Assembly (NCBI GenBank): GCA_937967805.1 | Contig: CALBTC010000030.1 | Location: 1-20,988 of the forward strand | Direction: 5' to 3' | From: an uncultured Anaerolineaceae bacterium | GTDB taxonomy: Bacteria > Chloroflexota > Anaerolineae > Promineifilales > Promineifilaceae | DNA length: 20,988 nucleotides | In this document: positions 15,042 to 20,988 of the stretch, piece after piece | Layout: the number at the start of each line of letters is the position of its first letter | Numbering within the stretch: the first letter of the stretch is position 1 | Program-made: the position numbers and the translations under genes | The notes under the pieces: model-generated | Databases searched by the model: none | What the model was told of the DNA's origin: nothing | The model's input: only the letters and a program-made list of their open reading frames with translations

Positions 15042-17161
15042 TACATATACATCCTTAATTCTGCTAACTTAGCCTTTAAAGTAAATTGTGTTTGTTTTAG
15101 AACTTCCACGGCCTGTTCCGTGTTTGCTTGCAGGTGCAGCCGCTGACGTTCGGTTTCATCAATGACCCGTTCTACTCTGCTGGTTAAATTTTCGGTTTGC
15201 TGCGCCACTTCAGGTATTTTGTTTTCAACTTGCGCTACCTTTCTGTTAGTTTTATTCGCCAATGTTGTCATCTCCTGGTGCAAAGATTCCAATTCTTCTA
15301 CCCGTCTTTGCAGCGCCTGTGCCTTTTGCGTGAGGTCCTCAGTTTCATCGACAATTCGCTTTAATTCTGTCGTGAGGCATGTTGTCAAATCGTTTGTAAT
15401 TTGGACCATTGTTTTGTTAATTTGCGTGGCTATCTTTTCAAACTTAGTTTCTGCTCCTTGTGTCGCCTCTCGCACACTTTCGGCAATACGCTGCTGTTTG
15501 GTGTGATCAGCCATCTGCTCTATAAAGCTGTCTACCCCCACGGCATCCAGCAAGCTCAAATTATCATTTAGCCAGCCAATTCGCACGCTGTCCAGGGGTG
15601 CGAACTGGTTGCGGTCTAAGATTGTTAGATATAATTCGCTGTCGGATTTTGCATCTCCATCAAACAGGTAAAGAGGCGCATTGGGTAGGGTGCTCACCCC
15701 AGATCCTCCATGATATTTCTCACCCAAAATGTCACGCAGGTAAGCATCCATTGTGGTGGCTCCCCAACTATGCATGGTGGGGTAAAGCGTCATACCATGC
15801 GGTACAAATACAAAAGCCTTGTTTTCGTTCCGCCTGTAGAATCTGGCCCAATGGGGATCAAGCCAGAAACGCATGAGTTGGACGCCATAGGTATCCCAAT
15901 AAATAAGTGGATCAAGTTCGACCATCACCACGTCAGGGTTTACTATTAAATAATGGACCCCTTCTGAAAAACGATCCGTTGTACCTTGAAAAGCATAGCG
16001 CAAGCGGGCTAATTCTTGAACCGGATAGCTGCGCAGCACGTCAGCCAATACCGGCAGCTGATCTTGCGAAAAGCGGAACAGCATAGGGCGGGGCGTGCCT
16101 AAACTGGTCAATTCCGCTATTCGTTCATTAATTTCAATTTGGGCAAGTGTCAACCGTTTATGCTCATTTTCATTTGGCCGACGGTACCGCGTTTTGCGCA
16201 GCCTGAGCCGGTAGCCAATTTGTGGGTCTAACTGCCGAATTTCATTTTGCAGTTGTTGTAAAGCGTCTGGATTGTTGTTGAGGGAGACAATGTCAAAGCT
16301 GCGTATTTTTGTTGTGGAAGGCGTCGTCAGCCCCTCGCTGCTAAACGACAGATGGGCTGTAAAAAATAACTGTGCTTTGCTCTCAGGTTTGTCGGATGGT
16401 GGTAGGGAAACGGCCGCAATCACCTTCCCAATTTCAGCCCCCTCTTGAATGCCAAACAGGCCGGGCACGGTAAGCAAAATATCGCAAAAATGATCCAGCG
16501 CTTTTTGTTTAGGATGAATATCCCCCGGCAAGAATAAGTATCGTTCATGCCCCTCCTGTTCACTGATATAACAATCTAGCTGTAAATCCTCAGCAAATAA
16601 ACCGCCATTAACTGCACTCTGGAACGCGGAAAAGCGAGCTACGTCATCGACCAGAAAATACAGGGTATAAGCGTCAGCATCGGTTTTGGCCGCAGCTACC
16701 TTAAAAGAGGTCGCGTAACGCAGTAAGCTCACATACTTCGTCGCCGATATGCCTGGGGTGATGAGAAGCTTCTGCTTTGCATTGTGTCGGGCGCTTCGCA
16801 GCCGGCTGGGATCATCAGGAACGTGACTCTTGATGAGCAGATTGGGCAGGGCATCGGCCACTGGTTGGTAAGCATCATCCTTGTTGGTTCTGGATGGCGT
16901 GCCGTTGGTAATTTTATTGTAAATCTCTTCCACAAGCGCATAAGCATTCTGCCATTGGCGATTCTTGCTTTGCCCGCGTTGGTCTTCAAGGCAGATTGAG
17001 ACCGCAGGCATGTGTCCTGGAATTGGAATATCTGCTGCTTCAATCTGAACCTTTACCTTAGACAAAATGTGGTTGTGTTCTTTATTTTTGGCTATAGCAG
17101 CAATAAACCGCAGGGCTGTTGACGGCTCAAAATGGGGCAGCAAAATATAAGGATTAGCCAC
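15041..17161 (-). CDS. 706-aa soluble protein with a long C-terminal coiled coil, unknown function
   Basis: No membrane segment is present. Residues 1 to ~545 look like a mixed alpha/beta globular region with recurring hydrophobic strands (e.g. HYLIVNPDVVMVELDP, KAFVFVPHGMTLYP) and no Walker, MIDAS or protease motif. Residues ~546-706 are almost entirely heptad-like, rich in Glu, Gln, Thr, Leu and Val, and end at the C-terminus, giving a coiled coil of up to ~160 residues (well over 200 angstroms if continuous). The start is GTG at 17161, preceded by AAGGGAG with an eight-base spacer; the start overlaps the end of the upstream gene by 8 bp. By position it may be one of the lineage-specific 'bpX' components of MoxR/beta-propeller systems, but I do not recognise which one. 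Confidence 0.82.
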   Translation of the reverse strand: MANPYILLPHFEPSTALRFIAAIAKNKEHNHILSKVKVQIEAADIPIPGHMPAVSICLEDQRGQSKNRQWQNAYALVEEIYNKITNGTPSRTNKDDAYQPVADALPNLLIKSHVPDDPSRLRSARHNAKQKLLITPGISATKYVSLLRYATSFKVAAAKTDADAYTLYFLVDDVARFSAFQSAVNGGLFAEDLQLDCYISEQEGHERYLFLPGDIHPKQKALDHFCDILLTVPGLFGIQEGAEIGKVIAAVSLPPSDKPESKAQLFFTAHLSFSSEGLTTPSTTKIRSFDIVSLNNNPDALQQLQNEIRQLDPQIGYRLRLRKTRYRRPNENEHKRLTLAQIEINERIAELTSLGTPRPMLFRFSQDQLPVLADVLRSYPVQELARLRYAFQGTTDRFSEGVHYLIVNPDVVMVELDPLIYWDTYGVQLMRFWLDPHWARFYRRNENKAFVFVPHGMTLYPTMHSWGATTMDAYLRDILGEKYHGGSGVSTLPNAPLYLFDGDAKSDSELYLTILDRNQFAPLDSVRIGWLNDNLSLLDAVGVDSFIEQMADHTKQQRIAESVREATQGAETKFEKIATQINKTMVQITNDLTTCLTTELKRIVDETEDLTQKAQALQRRVEELESLHQEMTTLANKTNRKVAQVENKIPEVAQQTENLTSRVERVIDETERQRLHLQANTEQAVEVLKQTQFTLKAKLAELRMYM

Positions 17162-18875
17162 GTTTCATCTCCCTTGTTATGTTCATGAGCCACGTATCTA
17201 TGAGATTACCGGCGATCTTGTTGAGATCGACTGCGGCATAAGACAAAGGCGTGTTCCTGCGGTTAAATCCGGAGAAATGCCACTCCGTCTCATTGACCTT
17301 ATCTGGCACCCAGGTAATACTCAAACTGGCTCGACCCATTCGCTGTAAATCCAATAGTTTACGAAACTGAATATGAGAATCATCGACGATGCCTTCGTCT
17401 ATCTTTTGCGGCAAAAGCGCTGCCGGCAAAAAAAGCATGGCATGAATGAAGTTGAATTGATCTAACTGCCACTGCTTTTGGGTGAACGTTTCTTGTTGGT
17501 CCAGAAACGGTTTGGTGCGCCGGTAGCTGCTGCTGGGTTTTTGCTTCTCCCAATGCACGTTTTCTTTCTGGCTTGACCACACCTCCTCGACCCACTTTTG
17601 TACGTTTTCCTGTGGTTGCCCATCAAAATAAGCATGTTTATCCAGGTAAGAAGGCAGCCAGCCTAATTTCATCAAGAAATTGTGGCGGTAGGTTTGGGAA
17701 TTCTCATCATTCGTGGCTAATGAAATGTCAGAGATTTCCTTCATCAATAATGATTTTATGTGACTACGGCCGTATCTATCGCCTTCAACCCAGCGCAGTT
17801 CGCTGTTATGCAGATTGTTTAGCTGCAATAAGCGGCTAAAATGCATCAAAAATTCAAACCAGCAGGTTTTTACAAAGATGCCGCTGGGCTGTAGCGAAAC
17901 CGCGCCTGGGGACAAGCCAACAATGAGCATATCACGGAGACGAATCGGTTTGGGCGGGCGCTTCGTGGCCCAATAGCCACTGTTCACCATGCGATCCAGT
18001 TGTACAAGGTCGGGCTGCAGCATCTCGCTGACCAACATACGATGCAGGTCTTCTGCCCGCCGGGTAACGTAAACACCATCTACGCCGGCATCAAACAGGC
18101 GTTTCTCCCGCAGCTGCGGCTGTGACCATAATTGAAAATGGCGCGTCGACTGCTCGTCTCTGTTGTTCACCTCCGGCCTTAGACGCATAAATAACCCGAA
18201 GTCAGGCGGGTTGGCCTTGGGCAAGGTCCAGTGACCGGCTGTTGTGTCTGAATGGGTTGTTTGCAATAATGTTTTTGGGCGATTTTGTGTCAGGCTGCTA
18301 AGCATCATGGCCCGCTCTTGCCAGAAAAGATTCTGTTTTTCACTTTGGTTGTCTTGTGCCAGCCGAATAATTGCCCTTTCTAAATTGGTTGCATAAACGT
18401 CGTATTCTTCTGGGGATACATCTTCAATCTCAGGATCGTCATCCTCACAAAACAGGTAAGAGTGGCCAACCTGCGCACAAGCATCGTTAATTAAGGGTGC
18501 CGCCAGGCGAAAAATAACGTAGCTGGGAGACGCTTGCAGCCGCAATAAAATTTGTTTTTGGTCAAGCGAATAGGTTTGATCATCGGATAGGTCGTACAGT
18601 TCCAGTAAGGCGTTGTATAAGCGATGCGTCACGTGCGACCATGGTTCGGGATAATCTTCTAAACGTGCCGATTTAACCAAAGTTTTTGCTAATTTCTGGG
18701 CCAACTGCGGCGTGATGCCAATGTGCCGGTTGTGCAAACTGGAAATGATCGCCACGCCGATTTTATTTTCGGGCGAGGCATTTACCGCAGCAGCGTCTGA
18801 GGGTAGCTCTGCTACCCAATGAGTCCAATCTTTTCTTTTAACTAACCTGGTTTGAAATGAGCGATTGGCGATCAT
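17154..18875 (-). CDS. 573-aa soluble protein next to the MoxR ATPase, unknown function
   Basis: The product has no signal peptide or membrane helix. It contains an acidic patch (CEDDDPEIEDVSPEEYDVY, ~residues 146-165) and a Trp-rich C-terminal half. In MoxR/RavA operons the gene following the AAA+ protein usually encodes a von Willebrand A (vWA) protein, so I looked for the MIDAS signature DxSxS with a downstream Thr and Asp. It is absent, so this is either a non-vWA partner or a degenerate vWA without the metal site. The start codon overlaps the stop of the MoxR gene (ATGA), arguing for a fixed stoichiometry with it. No other family is recognised. Confidence 0.82.
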   Translation of the reverse strand: MIANRSFQTRLVKRKDWTHWVAELPSDAAAVNASPENKIGVAIISSLHNRHIGITPQLAQKLAKTLVKSARLEDYPEPWSHVTHRLYNALLELYDLSDDQTYSLDQKQILLRLQASPSYVIFRLAAPLINDACAQVGHSYLFCEDDDPEIEDVSPEEYDVYATNLERAIIRLAQDNQSEKQNLFWQERAMMLSSLTQNRPKTLLQTTHSDTTAGHWTLPKANPPDFGLFMRLRPEVNNRDEQSTRHFQLWSQPQLREKRLFDAGVDGVYVTRRAEDLHRMLVSEMLQPDLVQLDRMVNSGYWATKRPPKPIRLRDMLIVGLSPGAVSLQPSGIFVKTCWFEFLMHFSRLLQLNNLHNSELRWVEGDRYGRSHIKSLLMKEISDISLATNDENSQTYRHNFLMKLGWLPSYLDKHAYFDGQPQENVQKWVEEVWSSQKENVHWEKQKPSSSYRRTKPFLDQQETFTQKQWQLDQFNFIHAMLFLPAALLPQKIDEGIVDDSHIQFRKLLDLQRMGRASLSITWVPDKVNETEWHFSGFNRRNTPLSYAAVDLNKIAGNLIDTWLMNITREMKRG

Positions 18876-19921
18876 GATTGTTCAGCATCCTGGTACCCAA
18901 GCGACTGCTCAACCAGATCGTCACGTTTGTCTTGGGCAAAGCGTAAGAGGTTTAGCTGCTCATCATTAAAGGTTATTTCCTGGTTTAGCTGATTGTTGTT
19001 AACGGCCGTATACATCGCATGAATCAGCATCACATTGAGCATCTTTACCAGGCGTCGATTGGACATATCAGACAAGCCCATTTCGCGGATATAGGCGACA
19101 CGCTGTGTTAGCTTGCCTAAGAATTTATCATCCATGTTGACTTTGAGACGCGCCTTGGTGGTTTCTTGCTTTAAATCATCTCTTAACCTTTTCAAATCAT
19201 CGAGTAAACCGGGATGGGGTTTTCTGGCGTGAACACTATATGTTTCTTGCCACCCTTTTTCTAATAAGGATTTGATCTCTTGCTTGTTTTCTTTGGCGTT
19301 ATTCACTTCGCAGCGCAGCAGGAACCGGTCATAAATAGCCCGTAACTCGCTGGTTTGCGGCACATCGTTGGTGGCCCCAAATAATACTTGCAGCGCAACC
19401 TCTTTGCGTTGGCCTCGATCATGAAAAACGCGTTCATTGACAAAAGCGAGTATGGAGTTAAGGATTGCGCTTGACCCATTAAATACTTCGTCGAGATAAA
19501 CAACTTTTGCTTGCTGCATCATGCCATTTTCCTTGCGCTCAAGGTGCCTTATATTTTCCTTTTCGACGATATCGTAATAGCCAAATAATTCACCCGGCTC
19601 TGTAAATGGCGTTAACAGGTATTCAAAGTAATCGCTGCTCTCGTCACCATTTGCCCCGTTCTGTAATTTTTCCAGGTCAATTAAATCTGCAAGGTCGCAA
19701 AAAACGCGAATTAAGCGCGATTTGGCCGTGCCGGGTGGGCCAACAAAAAGCAAAGGTTCACCACTGGCTACGGCCAGGATAAGGGCGTGTACCGGTTCTT
19801 TCATGTCTGAGAAACGGCCGTTCAGCGCCGCCTCAATTTCGCCCAGCGCCTTAAATGTGTGCTGATGTTTTCTGGCTAACTCTTTAACAATGTTGGGTTC
19901 AAATACGCGATAGGTTTCCAT
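18872..19921 (-). CDS. MoxR-type AAA+ ATPase
   Basis: A 349-aa AAA+ protein. Walker A is GPPGTAKS (residues 61-68) and Walker B is VVYLDEVF (140-147, Asp144-Glu145). The MoxR-typical helix NSILAFVNER follows. Sensor 1 is ATN (Asn185), and an arginine-finger-like IYDRFLLR is near 197-203. The segment LLTPFTEPGELFGYYDI (102-118) corresponds to the MoxR 'T-x-x-x-E/D-x-x-G' region before Walker B. The C-terminal ~130 residues form the helical lid. MoxR ATPases act as chaperone-like remodelers with vWA partners, usually in the cytoplasm. The length and the E-P-G-E-L-F-G variant resemble RavA and beta-propeller-associated MoxR proteins (Pfam bpMoxR) rather than classical methanol-dehydrogenase MoxR; that assignment is from memory. 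The start has AGGAAGG just upstream. It is the probable motor of the operon. Confidence 0.92.
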   Translation of the reverse strand: METYRVFEPNIVKELARKHQHTFKALGEIEAALNGRFSDMKEPVHALILAVASGEPLLFVGPPGTAKSRLIRVFCDLADLIDLEKLQNGANGDESSDYFEYLLTPFTEPGELFGYYDIVEKENIRHLERKENGMMQQAKVVYLDEVFNGSSAILNSILAFVNERVFHDRGQRKEVALQVLFGATNDVPQTSELRAIYDRFLLRCEVNNAKENKQEIKSLLEKGWQETYSVHARKPHPGLLDDLKRLRDDLKQETTKARLKVNMDDKFLGKLTQRVAYIREMGLSDMSNRRLVKMLNVMLIHAMYTAVNNNQLNQEITFNDEQLNLLRFAQDKRDDLVEQSLGYQDAEQS

Positions 19922-19933
19922 AAGCCTTCCTGT

Positions 19934-20875
19934 TTATTTTTTGCTTGACACCTGGCTCCAGGTGCGGAACCAGGTGGGTACGTCATCTTCCCAGCTGCGT
20001 TTTGCAATAGCAATGGGGGTTGTCTTAGATTTTTGGGCCGCTGCTTGTTCAGCTTCCGGCGACTGAAGATATTTTTTACTGAGGGGTAAACTGTGCATGG
20101 TTTGTTTTAATGTGTCTGAACATTCCTGGCTTTGCCACCGTTGCCAGGCCTCAAGCAGCAGCCATTGGTCCCAAACGGTAGCCCAATCGGTTTGCAAACC
20201 GTGTTTTTCGCCTTCACTTCTCAACACGCTTATTGCCCGGACAATGTGTGACTTCTCCGGCCGCAGCACCGTTGCCACGCGAAAACGATACCCTTTAAGC
20301 AGCAGCCGCTGAAATTTTTCCCAGAGGCGGCGCAGCCATCCTTTTTTGCCCTCAGGTGGTTCTGGGGGAAGGTAGATGTCGGTCAGGGCGATCAATAACC
20401 AAAATGCGTGCGGCGATAGGATCATTGTTGGAAACTCGCCCAGGGCGAAAAGGGTTCGTTGGCGCAGTTCCGTCTCGATCAAATCGCTAACCGTTCGCCT
20501 GAAATGAGGGTCACCCCAGGCGCGATAACCGATCAAATACCAGAAGTCGGGTGGGAGTCGGTTTTCCGTTAGGATGCCCAATTGGTCTTCTATTTGGGCA
20601 ACAACCTGTGTGCGCCAGATTGGCATGGGTGTTTGATTGCGCACGGCCGTTTGTATTATTTGCTCAAATTGGGCATCCGCTCCGCGCTCGATGCGCGGCC
20701 GGACAAGCAAATCGGCCCGATCGGTCGTGAAGAAGCTGTAGAGCTGCGGCCGTTCTTGCTGCAAGGCGGCCTTTAAAAGCAGCAGGCCGATCTCTTGTAA
20801 CAAAATAATTACTTCCTCTACAGGCAGGCCGGTGAAGTCAACGGAAAACGCTTGACTTTCGGGTTCTTGTACCAT
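19934..20875 (-). CDS. 313-aa soluble protein opening the operon, unknown function
   Basis: This protein is mostly helical, Trp- and Leu-rich, with no signal peptide. A hydrophobic stretch around residues 148-168 (MILSPHAFWLLIALTDIYL) is too mixed and too short to be a confident membrane helix. It is followed by a proline turn and a basic helix (KKGWLRRLWEKFQRLLLKGYRF), which could bind membrane or nucleic acid. No known motif is seen. It begins at ATG 20875 with only a weak GAGATGA ribosome site and stops 12 bp before the MoxR gene. First-gene position beside MoxR suggests a dedicated partner or adaptor of the ATPase. Confidence 0.78.
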   Translation of the reverse strand: MVQEPESQAFSVDFTGLPVEEVIILLQEIGLLLLKAALQQERPQLYSFFTTDRADLLVRPRIERGADAQFEQIIQTAVRNQTPMPIWRTQVVAQIEDQLGILTENRLPPDFWYLIGYRAWGDPHFRRTVSDLIETELRQRTLFALGEFPTMILSPHAFWLLIALTDIYLPPEPPEGKKGWLRRLWEKFQRLLLKGYRFRVATVLRPEKSHIVRAISVLRSEGEKHGLQTDWATVWDQWLLLEAWQRWQSQECSDTLKQTMHSLPLSKKYLQSPEAEQAAAQKSKTTPIAIAKRSWEDDVPTWFRTWSQVSSKK

Positions 20876-20895
20876 AAGTCATCTCAAAATAAATT

Positions 20896-20922
20896 ATTGT
20901 AATTAACTTCATGTCATGTCAG
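20896..20922 (-). promoter_or_regulatory. Candidate operon promoter in an AT-rich leader
   Basis: Minus-strand CTGACA (plus 20917-20922) matches the -35 consensus at five of six positions. TACAAT (plus 20896-20901) matches -10 at five of six. The spacer is 15 bases, short of the optimum; an overlapping AATAAT would give 18. The surrounding ~65 bases are notably AT-rich and lie directly before the first operon gene. The -35 is part of a TGACATGACATGA direct repeat. The rest of 20,923-20,988 may be the 3' end of an upstream gene; nothing firm can be called there. Confidence 0.35.
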
Positions 20923-20988
20923 GACGCTAAGATCAATACCTTTCAAATAACGGCCACCGCTTCTCTGAATGAAATTTCAGGCTGAGGC

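Larger units (their letters stand above)
128..20650. repeat. Dispersed palindromic octamer ACGGCCGT (at least 28 copies)
   Basis: Exact copies counted by eye begin at 128, 314, 625, 805, 1792, 2134, 2673, 2742, 4206, 4462, 5567, 5824, 7007, 7542, 8494, 8829, 9640, 11033, 11132, 11304, 11751, 12302, 14453, 14834, 17766, 19002, 19814 and 20643. Chance for one given octamer in 21 kb is about 0.3. Copies occur in genes on both strands and between genes. Inside the giant gene the twelve copies fall in all three codon phases (5, 4 and 3), so protein coding does not explain them. Confidence 0.9.
4886..20875 (-). other. Seven-gene MoxR/beta-propeller operon
   Basis: Seven same-strand genes fill this stretch without any usable intergenic space. 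The junctions, in order of transcription, are: gap 12 bp, overlap 4, overlap 8, overlap 1, gap 8, gap 5. That spacing implies a single ~16-kb transcript with translational coupling, probably started in the AT-rich leader above 20,875. The first four products are soluble, and the last three carry membrane helices. I see no internal promoter or terminator strong enough to list. Confidence 0.8.

Noticed and set aside
20943..20987. Possible last 14 codons (PQPEISFREAVAVI) of an upstream minus-strand gene
   Set aside because: Too short to support; another frame is also open for a similar length to 20,933. It needs sequence beyond the edge.

Overview
The window looks like a bacterial chromosome segment from Chloroflexota (Anaerolineae/Caldilineae-like). 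This is inferred from style only: a threonine/proline-rich 'TPTPT' hinge in a huge surface-type protein, MttB-like and CocE/S9 hydrolase genes, a palindromic repeat of a GTAGGGG...CCCCTAC kind, and strong over-representation of the octamer ACGGCCGT. There is no rRNA, tRNA, CRISPR array, transposase or integrase. Base composition changes along the window: it is GC-rich from 1 to about 4,900 and clearly more AT-rich around 15,000-20,000.

Left part (1-4,897), ordinary metabolism. A trimethylamine methyltransferase (MttB) family gene cut by the window edge and an S9-family peptidase lie on the minus strand in a start-stop overlap. A CocE/NonD-type alpha/beta hydrolase is transcribed divergently from a 238-bp intergenic region that carries a perfect -10 box, a candidate opposing promoter and a tiny leader ORF. 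A 28-bp palindromic repeat sits inside the last codons of the S9 peptidase gene.

Right part (4,886-20,875), the main interest. Seven minus-strand genes form one tight block, every junction overlapping or separated by at most 12 bp. In order of transcription they are: a 313-aa soluble orphan; a MoxR-type AAA+ ATPase; a 573-aa soluble orphan; a 706-aa protein with a long C-terminal coiled coil; a 147-aa helical protein with one C-terminal membrane helix; a 473-aa protein with two N-terminal membrane helices and a large cytoplasmic domain; and a 2,758-aa signal-anchored beta-propeller giant with a TP-rich hinge. The combination of MoxR ATPase, beta-propeller and several lineage-specific proteins matches the logic of the MoxR-vWA-beta-propeller ternary systems known from comparative genomics (Pfam bpMoxR and bpX families). 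No vWA metal site (DxSxS) is visible in the window. This operon may therefore be a variant, or its vWA gene may lie upstream. My working model is an envelope-spanning device: a cytosolic AAA+ module, a coiled-coil/membrane linker module and an extracytoplasmic propeller sensor or binder. The function is unproven.

Throughout, at least 28 exact copies of ACGGCCGT occur, in all three codon phases of the giant gene. This suggests a DNA-level role or mutational bias similar to HIP1 in cyanobacteria. Copies are sparse in the 14.85-19.0 kb core of the operon.
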